Assembly: GCA_038380795.1 (NCBI GenBank)
Contig: CM076263.1
Coordinates: forward strand, 10,840,709-10,904,708
Origin: Pyrocephalus nanus
Lineage: Eukaryota; Chordata; Aves; Passeriformes; Tyrannidae
Direction: 5' to 3'
DNA length: 64,000 bases
Positions 13,401 through 25,800 of this stretch are shown here, one piece after another. The notes beneath the pieces were generated by a model. The model had not been told where the DNA came from. It saw only the letters and a list, made by a program, of their open reading frames with translations, and made no database searches. Numbering within the stretch: position 1 is the stretch's first letter; each line of letters opens with the position of its first letter. A program made the translations under genes and the position numbers.

Positions 13401-16400
13401 GAGAAATGAGAGCAGAAAAATAGGAAGACAAATATCTTGAGTTCATCTAAAACAGGGGATTTAAACTTCACATTCACCTCTTGGAGTAGAATCAGGCTAA
13501 AATACCCACTGCCTTTTAGCCTTCCTTCTGAGTCAGTGTGGGAAATAGGAGCCTGCATGTCGGGAAGCCCCTTGTGCTCCAGCGGTGACAGCAAAAGCTG
13601 GGAAACTAACCGGTTCCTGGAAATCCCCTGTCAGCTCCAGCAGCCCCGGGCTGAAGAGATGAGCCAGAAATGGCTAGTGTTGCACTTTGGGAAAGCCCAA
13701 CCAACCTGCAGAGCTGGACAAGGTCTGCAGAGAGCATCACAGTCAGTGGGGCAGAGCAATGCACACTGCAAAACAGTGGCACTGGAGCTGCAGGATGGTA
13801 AGAGACAGTGGGGGAAAGTGGTAGAAAGGAGCCTGTGCTTTTTCAGCAGGGAATAATCCAGGAAAATAGAGATGGCTGAGGGGATTTTTCTTTCCTCCCC
13901 CAGCCTCCTTTGTGGGACAGGAGTTACCAGGGGCCATCTAAGACTGAGGGGGACCAGCATCTGCTTCCTCTGCGTTTTCACTTTGTTTATATATATGTAT
14001 TACTGTCTGGGGGAATGGGTACAACGGGTAAGGCATCCCAGACAGCCCAAGTAAATGCCTTGGCTATGCACAGGCAACAGCCCGGTGGTTCCACACCATT
14101 GCCATACACCCTTACACACAGCAGTCAGCTTTCTTAACCTCCTCCCCCTTCCCAATCCTTTTCTCCCCTCCATCTGGTTCCCAAGGGAACCTAAGTGCAC
14201 TTAGGAAGATGCAACTCATGATCCTGGGACTTGCTCAGAATATTCAAAATCCCTTTCTCATTAGGGTTTTTCACATCAAAATGTCTTGATAAACGTTTTG
14301 ACCCCTGCATACCACTGATAAACTCTGAGGGCTGCTCTCCTCCTCCCTCTACCCTTACTGTAAATATCTTGCAGATGCTCTGCTCATTTTTCTTCTATTA
14401 CAGCCAGCTGGCAACTTTGTTGGCATGCCAAAGAATTCCAGACCTTGCAGCAAAGCAACCTTTTGGTCTTCAGCTCTGGATGTTTTCTTACTAGTATGCC
14501 AATCTATTTATATTTTTAAGATTTCTGTTTAATTGTGCCATTAGGCCATTGGACAGAAGGTCTAGTCCAGAAAAAGCAATCACAAAAAATACTGTCCATC
14601 AGAATGAGAATATTAAACGTGTGCAGCTAAGAAACATTATGGAAAGGGCCAAGTGAATTTCACAGAAGGTTAATGCCTTCATACAAAATATTTAAACCAA
14701 TCTATAGCATTTTATAATATGGATGGAATTTTCTTTCGAATTCCTTAGGTAGGGCTAAAAGTTCACCTGGAAGGATCTCGTTCAATATTAAATTTTCATT
14801 ATTCATATCTCAGATACTTCCAACTCTGTTTCTGCCTAATAGTATTATTTTCATCCCTACAACATGCATAAGCTTTTCATAGAAGAAGAAGCAAGGCTGC
14901 TAACAGGATCTGCTAGGTAGTACCACTGTAGGCATCAGCATGCACAAACTGTTAAGTCCATGAGGCTGACATCTGAGGAATGCACACAAAATCGCGGGAA
15001 AAATGTGCTGGACACAGTTGATTTGGAGCCCCTGTGGTGCTGTGTGCTGTGCAAGGAAGAAAGCCAGAGAGAGAGGAATTCAGTTCTGTCTCTATCAGTG
15101 GTGAGAGGGACAGATGCAGCACAGGGCAGGGTGGTTTGGGGCTGGTTGAGCATAACCTGTCTTTAATGGAGCCCATTAATTTGGACTCTGGGCCACACAG
15201 CTCCCAGGAAGCCTCAGGCACAGGCAAGGCAAGGCTGTTCCTACTCACCATACACCACACTGAAAGATGCCCAGAGCAATAGGCTTGTCCAAAGGAAGCC
15301 AAGCCTGTGGTTTTCAAGTGCTCCCAGCACTCGCTCCTTTCCCATCGCCACCCCCATGTTATTCCCATGCAGCAGCCAGAGGAGCTCTGGAGCAAATTGC
15401 AAATGGGCACTGCCTTTCCCCCTTTTCCACATACACTTTCAGCACAGTGATGCGCTCCAACACGCAACATCACATGTGGCACCACGAGCAGTTGTTCAGG
15501 CATGAGCTACAGGGAGGCGTGCAGATGACATAACCAAAAGCGTGGGTACAAACTGCTCAGGCAGGTGTAGCTGTTGGGAAAAGCATCTACAAAGTTTGGC
15601 TCAGAAATGGACGGGTTGGTCTGTGAATAAGTGGGGGAAAGACAGAAGGTGTAATAAAGTGAAGGTCAACTGAGCATGTCGGAGAAGACAAACACAGGAA
15701 TAAACCAGGACAGAATGGAGCAGTGAAACCAAGGGAGAACAGCATTTTGAGGAGGGAATTAAGACAGTGAGTGGAGTGAAAGGAGCAGAAGCTAGATGGA
15801 TGGCATGTTAGTTTGGGAAGAGACAAATCTATAACGAGGTTACAGATCCTTCTTCTGAGGCAGAAGTCATTGATTTGTGCACCACCATTACTTTTATCCA
15901 TCCTACCAAGTGAAAGGTTGTTTGCCATCACAGCATGATTCAGGCATTTTCAAGAACCATATCTGGAAGATGCAGTTGAATGCACTGAGCATTGGGCCTA
16001 ATTCACTTGAATGCATACACTGCTATAAAATACACTGCTTTACAATCTTTATGAGTGCTCAACTAGAAGCTATTTGCACTCTCGCTCCCTGCACACATAA
16101 TACTTACACTTTCCACTTTCTCCTCTAAATCCCATCTTTTCCTTTGACTTGTGATCTGGATAAAGAGGCAACCACAGGCAGTCAGGAGACCAAGAGATAT
16201 AGGAAATCTGACTGACCAGCTGCCTACTGACTCCTGGGAAGCGAGAAGGTTAAAGAAATGGATTCACAGGCCACGTGTGCAGAGTCAGACTGAAACACAG
16301 CTGAGTTACTTGCTTCCCCTAGCTCAGCACCACCTCTGAATCACATCCCGATTCATCAGCTCCTGACAACCGAAACACTGCCTCTGAGCACTCCTGGGAT

Positions 16401-19400
16401 GAATCCCTGCCTTGCTGCAGCATCAGCACTCAGCCACCCTGCCTGTTCCCACTAGCATCAGCCCTAGCCCTTTGCCATCCTTTGGGATGAGTTTCATCCC
16501 AGTCTAATAAGCTTGATCAGACTTTCCTCTTCCCTTCACAACTGATGTCAAATTGAATCAAGGTCTGAGAGCTTGAATTTCCCAGCTTTATCATGACACC
16601 TTTGTTCGTTATCCCACCCAGACCTCTGTGCAGAAATGCCTTCTCCCCCAGCCTAATCACTTATCTCCTGACGTAGTCCTTTCCTGTTTTCTCTTTCCAG
16701 CCCCAGTGCTAACTGAGTTATGAACTCAACCAGCTTGAACTTGAGTTCTTTGCAATGACCTCTTCACCAGTGACGTAGGGAAGTCCTGCAGCTCACAGCA
16801 AGCTGGGGCAGAGGTGCCCAGTCGTCTGACCTGCCTTATGGGTGTGAAATCTCCAGTAGCAAACCAAAACCACTAAATGAAATGGAAGTCTATTACTTCA
16901 GATACATAGCATAGTGTGAACATGATAGTGTTCAGCATAGTGGAGCTGAGAAGGATTGTCCCATGTTTATTATGCTGCCTCAATAAGGAAGAGTTGGAGA
17001 AAAGTGTAAGACAGTGGCCTTTTTAATTGAGGGACAGGCAGGGTGGGAGTCAGGATACCTACAGGATTTAAATATCACAGTCCTGATTGAGCTGTGTAGC
17101 TTTTCCATGGGTGTGGAAGTGCCAGTATAGCAAGAGGGCTGTAACTGTGGGGACAGAAGGGAAATCTGAATCTCAGCAGGTCATCTGGTTGCTGAGGCAG
17201 GGGATGCCAGGCACATATAGCCCAGCATGTGCAGTACAGAGCAGGTCAGAAGAATTACAGGTAAGAGACAGGACAGTAAAGCAGTAAAAAAGATTTTCTA
17301 TTTTGTTTGCATACTGTAACCTTCTTTCCAGCCTTGTAATGCAAAGCCAGATCCTGTTTCTTCCTGAGTAAACTCTTACTCCGTCTTTAGCCTTTCATTC
17401 CTCTACAGATCGAGGGACTCCAAGAGGGGCTCTCAGATTTGGTGGCACTTTTTTTGGTGATAACTAATGTAAATAAAGCACTGTGTACCATCCCTGTCTT
17501 GGGTGTTTGCACTGTGACATCTGTTTAGCTTCATAAAATACAAGAACACCCCTTCCTTGACTCCTTCAAGCTGGATAAAATGGGAGGTAGACAACATGGC
17601 AAATAAGTTAAAGAAAACCATGACATTGAATACACAGACATACACTGTCAGAGGCTTCATACACTGGGAGCTGGTTCTTACCAGTCCGTGGACACACAAC
17701 CAGGTAGTCTGTAAAGCTGCTCGGACACAGGCACTCAACTGCAGGGCCTGCAAAAGGTGTTTTGTGCTTACATGATTGCATAATGTAATGTGAAATTATA
17801 CCTCTAGTTGCTGAAAACCTGACTAGGAAATCTGAGGTTCAGTTTGACATAGATCTACAATATATGTAGAAAAAGCCTACCGCCTTGTGCATGTATAGGT
17901 CAGGCTCTCCGGCCATGTATTTGAGTCTAATACAGGTTTTACTGTAGACAGCTTTAAATTTTTTACACCCTCCTGCACTATGTTGACCCAGTCGAATTAT
18001 TTTATTCCCAAAAGAAGCAGCTTTGTGTGGAGCAAAAGGGAGAGTAATCACTTAAGTGAATGAGAGTTTGCATCTTCAATTGCCTTTAACTTATTCTTAC
18101 TTTACCAGACCCTCAGAGTCCACTTGTAGCTTTGGCCAGCAATGATCCCCATAAAGACATTGAGGTATTTGTGTCCTGCTGATGCAGTTACAATCCAGAT
18201 GTGCTTATTTGTCCCCAGCAGGGCAAAGTGTAACCTAAGTCCTGTAACAGTTATTCTGTTCTCTTTTAAACAAAAATCTTCATAAAGAAATTTGTATCTC
18301 TTCTAAATCCCTATAACTTAAAAAAGGAAAAGGGAAGCACAAAGCAAACATATCTTTAAGTGATCTGGATATGGGCCTCACCAAAAAATTCTAAAATGCT
18401 TTTGTGGTCACAAGAACAATTTTCACTCCGTGTTTCTGGACTTCGTAACACACCACCAAAAGCATTTGGCATTGAGAAAAGTAAGATCTCTTAATGGAAA
18501 TATTATAGAGTTGTAATTTGCTTAGGCAGCAGTTTCTGTAAAAAGATTCCTTACTATGCTGAGGAAATGAAAAACGTATGTTTTGTGTTCATATAAAAAG
18601 CACAGCCATTAGCAAAGAAAGGCCAGTAAACAGCAAGTGTGTTACAGCAAAAATCTTGGTATAGGGCTATTTTAAGGGCAGCTGGATGCAAGTATAGACT
18701 TCTGTGCCGAAAGACTGTAACAGACGTATATGACAAGACATTTAGCTTGAAATGTAATGGACAGCATAATTGATACTAAATAAGTACTGAAACCGGTGTA
18801 AGACGGAATTCACTTTGGGCTTGAGTTCTGTTAACATTTACTATGCATAATTTCCTTGTCATTAGAGTTACAATTCAGAACGAAATTTGTCCTTACCCAC
18901 TCTTTGTTGTTATGATACCATTAGGTCAGTGAACTTTGCAGAGGGACATTACCCTTACCCTGCATGCCAGATGCTCTTGCAGGCTAAATGAACATTTTAC
19001 ACAAAATGGCAGATGGCTTGTTTTTTCCAGGATGCCCTCTGGATTACAAGATGAAAGCTCAGGATACATCTACTTGTGGTGCCGAAATGCAAGGAAAGCT
19101 ATGTGTTTATTCACAGGATTTACTTAGTGCATATTGAAGTGTAAAACAGCTTCAGTGGACATCTCTGGGTGAATTATGTGGATTGTATTGCTGGCACAGT
19201 GGTAAAGCAGAAGTATACAGCTGCACACATTAAATTACACTTCCCAATACTTTGAAGTGTGACAAATGAGTTAATATGTACAAAGTCACTATTCTTCTGT
19301 TAATAAATCCATTACTTACCTGTGAAACAATTGATTTCAAGGAGGTCTTGGCCACATTAAACAGTTCAATGGAAGAAGAAGTATTTAAACAGGATAATTG

Positions 19401-21566
19401 ATATAAGGTGTAAATCTCTCTAAAATAACTGGATGTTCAAAATGTTTCAAGCACTCAGATTAAAAAATTCAAAATCTTACTTTTCTCTCCTATCCCAAAC
19501 TTCAAAATGGAGTCACCTAAAGTCATCATTTTGTAACGACAAACTTGGTTTCAGCTCTTTGCAAACTCTAACTCTGTTGTTTAATCTGAAACTGAATCCA
19601 TTTGCAGTTTCAGCATATCCAGACCAAGAGTTTAGGTCCTTTATAGAAAATGGCCCAGCTGAAATGCTTCGAAAATAACTGAAACATGCCCAAGGTCAGA
19701 ATGTTGGTGAGGATCCAGGTTTCTGATTTTGGCGTCTCTCTAATTTAAACCCTCTATTTGATGAATTTACTCAGAATAACAAAAGCTGAAGGCTAAATGG
19801 GCCTGTCGCCATGCCTGTAGAGCAAATCTTTTTCTTTTTTTACTTGGAAAAATTTATATTCTTAAAACAGGTAATTTAGACTGACTTCTATCATTTTAAA
19901 ATACTGATGTGCAGGGAAATGGGACAAGCTGAGAATTGTACTGGATGTCTAATAAAAGATATCTGACAACTGAAAAATCAGCTCAAACAGGGATTATCTG
20001 AGGGTAATATTCCTAGTTAATAGTGAGAACATTCATGTTAGACAGCTAGTGGTTTTAAACAGCAGCTCACTTGCACATCTACACGGCTCTAAGCAGTGCT
20101 TAGGCACACTTTCTGGCATGTCTGCAGTCCTGTCCAGGCTGCACTGACAATGAGTTTCCCAGCTCACAAATTCATGGTGCCTGGCTGAAGTAATGCAGGA
20201 TGAGCTGACCTGCCGTGTGAACTTTTCAGGTTGTTTCTGTGATGTCTGGACCCTGTGGAATGTGTAAGTTTCCTGTTTCACCAGCGTACTGTGACTTGCA
20301 TTTTGGGCAGAGAAACATGAAAAACATAATTAGATGGCTGGCAGCTACAATGGCCTTTGAAAATGCTATCAAGATTTGTGACTTTCATTTCTATTTTATT
20401 TGGGTTGGATTAATCTGATATTGCTCAAGGCTAACTTTTCTTTAAGAATTTGGGAGTTTTCCAGCACACCGTTAATGGGTTGTGTGTGCCTGTCTGTCCA
20501 GAATAAAGGTCATGCAGAAATTGTATGATTTTCACAAGTCAAGCACTCTTGATTTTAAGCAAGCGAAAGAGGTGATGTGTCATCTGGCTTCTTTCTTGTT
20601 TTTTTTTTTCCTCCCAAGTATCAAGATATGCAGCTTTCAAATACCCTCTAGCAGCACTGTCTAGGCTTTCATAACTCAAAAAACATGTGTGTTTCCCTGC
20701 TAAGGGTTATGTGCTGAAAACAGTTATTTTGCTCCCAAAGCAGCCTCCTCCTCTGTCAATGCTGCTGCTCTGTGTGGTGAGGCTGAACAAAATCAATGTA
20801 AGGCCAATACATTATTGATCACCCTCTGGGCAGGCATAATAAGATTCAGAGCCTCAGGGGCTGTAGGAAAAGGACAAAGGGATTGACAAAAGGGCAAGGT
20901 CTGTTGCTGAAGGTCAGCAGTTCCCTTCTCTAATTAGACAAACAAATACTTGATTTTGCTACAAATTACAGACTGGCAACACCCTTTTCACCCACTTCCT
21001 CAGTGGCTGGGTAGGAGGTGCAGACTCCTGGTGTCGTGGCCCTTTACATTTTTCAAAATATAAGGACACCAGAACTTTTAAGGACTGTAAAAGGAGTTCT
21101 TCACAGCAGTTCTCTGGAAGCAGATGAGGATTTACTGCACTATCTGTAATGTGGAAGGAGTATCACAGGCAGATTGATTTCAAGGCATCAGGAATTTTTG
21201 AAGACTGTGACTGCATTGAATAGATGGAGATGCTTTTCTAAATTGCTTTTCCAGAACATCAAGGAAGGAATTTGAAAAACTAATATGCGCAATGAGGATG
21301 TACTACTAACTTATCTTCAGTTTTTTGCTAAGCACTCATAGATGAGCTCCTAAAGCCAGCCAGTGAGAACTGCTTGACAGCTGGTACTGGGGATGAGCAC
21401 TGACACCCACGAAACCCAGAATGACTTTCCCTTAAGTTTCTGCTTTTGTTTCATAATAGTTTCCCTTTTTATGCCACTATGTTCAGTAGAGATGCTGCAT
21501 CTACTGTTTTATTTAATCTTTAAATTATGTTTCCTCTTTTCCCTTTTTCAGTTCTGGATGCATATT

Positions 21567-22830
21567 ATCATAGTATCACAGAATGGTTGAGTCACAAGGG
21601 ACCTTAAAGATCATCTAGTTCCAATCCCGCTGCTACGGGCAAGGACAACTTTCACTAGACCAGTTACTGAAGACTTGTGAAAAGTCCCTCTCCAGCCTGT
21701 GTTTATGCTTGGGACTGCCCCCGCCCCCCCATGTGCAGGACCTTACACTTGGCCTTGCTGAACCTCATGAGGTTTGTGCAGTCTCAACTCTGAAGCCTGT
21801 CCAGGTCCCTCTGCATTGCATCCCTTCCTTCCAGTGGGCTGACCACACCACACAGCTTGATGTCACCAGCAAACCTGCTGAGGGTGCTCTTGATCCCACT
21901 GTCCGTGTCACCAGCAAAGCTGAACTGTGCTGGCCCCAGTACTGACCCCTGAGGACAACACTTGTCAGTGGTCTCTACTTGGACATGAAACCCTTGACTG
22001 AAACAGTTTGAGTGTGCTCCTCTAGCCAATTCCTTATCCATTGAGTGGTCTGTCCATGAAATCCATGTCTCTCCAGCTTAGAGGCAAGGATCTTGTCCGG
22101 GACAGTGTCAAATGCTTTGCCCAAATCCAGACAGATGATGTCAGTCTCTCTTCCCTCATCCATCAACATTGTAATGCTGTTATAGAAGGCCACCAGAATT
22201 GTCAGGAACATTTTGCTCTCAGTGAAGCCATACTGGCTGTCGCCAATCACTTTCTGATTTCCCATGTGCCTTAACATAGCTTCCAGGAGGATCTGCTCCA
22301 TGATCATGCCAGGCACCAAGGTGAGACTAACTGGCCCGTAGTACCCCAGTTCTTCCTTACTTCACTTTTCAAAAAAATGCCATGACTTCTCAAATATGAT
22401 GGTTAATGACCTAGACACTTCATCTGCCAGTTCCCTCGGGATCCACAGATGCACCTCATCAGGCCCCATGGACTTGTGTACCTCCAGATTCCTTAGATGT
22501 TCTTGAACCTGATCTTCTACAGCAGGTAGTTCTTTGTTCTCCCAGTCCATGCATTTGCCTTCTGTGACTCAGACAGTGGGGCTGGAGCACTTGCTGGTGA
22601 AGATTGAGGCATTGAGTACCTTGGCCTTCTCCATATCCCAGGTAACCAGGTCTCCTGTTTTTTTCTGGAGAGGGTCCACATTTTACTTAGTCTTCGTTTC
22701 ATCACCTGTAGAAGCTTTTCTTGTTGCACTTGATAACGCTGGCCAGATTTAATTCCTTCAGGACTTTAGTTTCCCTAGCCCAATCTCTGGCTGCTTGGAC
22801 AATCTCTGTGTATTCCTGCCAGGCTAGGTG
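21567..22830 (-). mobile_element. CR1 LINE, 5'-truncated, minus strand
   Basis: The left edge reads ATCATAGTATCACAGAATGG, the reverse complement of the octamer-repeat 3' end of avian CR1, followed by the conserved 3' UTR (GGGACCTTAAAGATCATCTAGTT). On the minus strand, pieces of the ORF2 reverse transcriptase follow: 22362-22550 and 21975-22319 lie in one frame separated by a stop, and 21784-22041 continues in another frame, so there is at least one frameshift. Recognisable blocks are the KAFDTV segment and the PQGSVLGP block. The catalytic FADD box reads FAGD, so the first of its two aspartates is lost. The element is a dead 5' truncation with no endonuclease domain. The left edge is well defined; the right edge is approximate. 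Confidence 0.93.
21784..22550 (-). pseudogene. CR1 ORF2 reverse transcriptase remnant
   Basis: This is the coding relic inside the CR1 copy at 21.6-22.8 kb, read on the minus strand from 22550 down to 21784. The order is the N-terminal RT segment (DEVHLWIPRELAD region), the SKAFDTV-like block (here LGKAFDTV), the [11 protein letters not shown] segment, then PQGSVLGP and the mutated FAGD active-site box. An internal stop and a frameshift around 21975-22041 make it non-functional. It originally encoded the polymerase for target-primed reverse transcription of CR1 RNA. Confidence 0.88.
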
Positions 22831-25800
22831 AGTTTTCATTTAAAGTTCAGATTGATTCTGGTCTGTACCTAAACCAAATATACCCACAGGTCAAAAATAC
22901 ACAGCTCAATTTTTAGGGCAGAATTACAGATCTTTCTTACTTTTCCTTGGTAGCAAGGCCAGCATAAAGAGTACTCAGTGTTCACTCTGTCAGGATGTGA
23001 GCTCATGGCTTCCCCAGATGAGCTGACAGAATTGTTTGGGAGGCCATGCTGTACATAGTTTTGCAGCATTTATGGGAATTATCTAGGTAAAACCCTCCTT
23101 GCTTTTTGAAGTCAGAACACTTTTTCAGTGGAACATGGAAGTTTAACTGGAGTTTGACCTTTGTGTTTTTATAGCTGATCCAGATCAGGGTTATCATTAG
23201 CTTAAGAGTTTCCAAACATGCTCTCCCAACCTCTTCTCCTCCTCTGAAGCTACTAAGAGTCTGCAAAACCTTGTAGCAGACACAGAGGGATCTTTGACTT
23301 GACACTGTGTGGGCGAATTTGCTGATGCAGCTTCTAGCTAGTATCATATCCATTCTGCTTATCTATCCAGGATGAAAACTATAGGAAATCCCAGTCTAGA
23401 CTTAAGTTCCTAAGGAACTTATTTTGGTTGACAGAAAAAGAAACTACATTTGAGTGACATCTTTAGAGCAATAAGAGAGGTTCTCCAGTGTTTTCTTCCA
23501 GTGTTACTCTTTCATTCTAATTATTGCTTTTCAAAACATCTATAAAACATCTGGACCTAATCGCAGTTATCAAGCATTCCTCTCTCCCAGATTCTTACTC
23601 CTCAGAGTCAGAGGAGGCTGGGGTGGACTGATGAAGGCAGATCTCAGCCTACTGGAAATGACCAGGAGTTGTTCCTCACAGAACTTAGTTAATCAGAGCA
23701 CCTGAACCGCAATGATTTTTATCAGCAACCAGGTATGTAAGTTCCTATTCAGAAGTCTTCTTTAGAAAAATCAGAGTTTATAAATAGAAAACAAGGCCAT
23801 GATGATCAGATTGACATATTTGTTAAAAAGCTTATTTGCGATTTTCCATATAAATCCTGTTCAAAGATAAAAAGCAAACCAAACAGTGAGTATAGCTGTA
23901 TCTTTATTCTCCTGCTGTTGCAATGCTGTAACTTCTAGAGCTGTTTGCAAACAAACAAACAGAAAGGTAAAAATCTACAGAAAAAAAATAAAGATGGGTG
24001 GATGGATTTTTATGGTTACAAGTGACCACTGTGAACATTCAGTCTCATCACAGGTGGAGCCTGTATCACAGAATGTCTCTCAGTTAATCTTTTACCCTGT
24101 CCAGTAATGTGCAAGAGCTAAAGCTCATTTCTTGGAAAGACATCCATCTTCCTTGAAGATTTCTTTCTGGATTTGTGCAGAATGCCAGGGGACAGCAACC
24201 ACTTTCCTCTAATGCCTCATCAGAGGCATTTCAGATATTAAAGTAATTTACAGATACTCAGAGATCCCCTTCCATTGGCAAAGCCACGTAAGTATAGTTT
24301 TATATGAATGCAACTGAGTTCCAAATGCGTAAATAACTAAAAGTGCAAGTATACATGAGGTCAGTTATTACTTGATGAGCTAGTGGAGAAGCCCAGTAGC
24401 AGACTGTGTTCTGTTCCATTATGAAAGCTGTGCCCACTCTGGCCTGACAGATACTGGGAATTTATCATCAGCTATAGTATTTTGTTCACATTCCTTTGAC
24501 CTTCAAGGCTTGATCAAGTGCTATTCTGCTTTCTGAAGTAATTAATGGGGGAAGCAAGGAGATCTGGGCACCAGGAAGGAAGTATGCTCTGAGAAGGTAG
24601 TACATTTTGAGCAGTGATAGCCTGGATAATTAGTCAGAATAATTGATAGACATAAGCTTTCTTTTTTTTTCTAGTTGTCTTCTCTGCAATGTAATGATTC
24701 TCATTGTAGAGGTAGTTGGGCTTGGGTATAAATCTAGATATATTAATTAAAACATAATCTTTAAAAAGATCAGTTCATGATCAGAAGCCTTAGAAAAAAT
24801 GAACCTCATCATGTAGGCTGCCTTCTCTGCCACAGCACCTGGGAGGAGAATGAATTGAAGAAGAGAGAATGGGGAAGGAGTTTAAAACAAGAGTAGGAGA
24901 AACAGAGCTAAACAGAGGGGACCAAAGCACACAGGAAAAAGAAAACATGGGTCATGGAAGAAGGCAAAGGTATGAAGGGGAGGTGTAAAGGAAAAAATCT
25001 AGACAAAGAGAGAGCAAATGTGCTGGAGACTGCAAGACAAAAGGTGTGGGGGAGGGTGAAGGGAGAGGAGGAACTAGAGGAACCTACTTCATCAATTATT
25101 GTCATTACTAATGGAAGTGTTTTAAAAACCCTGGTGGATGCAGGGTTCTCTCAAAAACTTACACATGTAGCCTGGGAGGGTTTTGAATTTATTTAGATGA
25201 ATGGCTATGAAACCCAAATTGTTCTCTGATCAGTGAAGACAACTGTCAGCATAAATGATGTTTAATGTCTGGTCTTGAGACTAGTAAGGATTTCCTGCAC
25301 ACCTGATTTATAGCCCCGAGGAAATAGACTTGAAAGAATCTTAATCACTGAATTTCCAGTTTAATAGAGATGGTCTATATATCCAACAGAAGCATTTAAT
25401 GTTCTTCATATATTTTTTTCTTATAGATTTCATATCATCTCAGAGCAATAAAATCTTAGGATATGTTCCTACTGGTTAAAATTTAAATTAAATATAAATT
25501 GGTCCTATTGATTAGCTATCACTAGTCTCAACCTGCTACTACCTGGAGATATAATGAGAAGCACTCGCTCTCTTTTGCCTACCTTCAGAGCAGTTTCGTA
25601 TCAGGGAAAGAAAAGCTTAGAATGATGCATTTTCATTAAATAAAAAGACTGAATAATCTAACTATGTGTTTTAATCCTTTCAACTAGACATAATGCACAC
25701 ACCACGACAGGTTTTAGATCATTTTCTGGCATTTATGCATCCCATTCTTATATCTATGATCTGTTCTATTTTAGTAGAACTATTTGCAGGAGAAGAAGTT

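Larger units (their letters stand above)
1..21566. other. Intergenic DNA, no gene recognised
   Basis: No open frame in this stretch resembles a protein family I know, and none is joined into an exon series by good splice sites. The longest frame (183 codons, minus strand, 14952-15503) is low-complexity in character and lies in a mildly GC-rich patch. I found no tRNA B-box (GGTTCGANNCC) and no large transposon. Contents that can be named are small tandem repeats and homopolymer tracts, listed separately. In human, the DNA upstream of RAI14 is also gene-poor, which fits, but that is background knowledge rather than evidence from this sequence. Confidence 0.6.

Noticed and set aside
14952..15503. 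183-codon open frame on the minus strand, the longest outside the CpG island
   Set aside because: It is rich in serine, cysteine, leucine and proline without any motif, overlaps several shorter frames on both strands, has no splice context and sits in a mildly GC-rich patch where long chance frames are expected.
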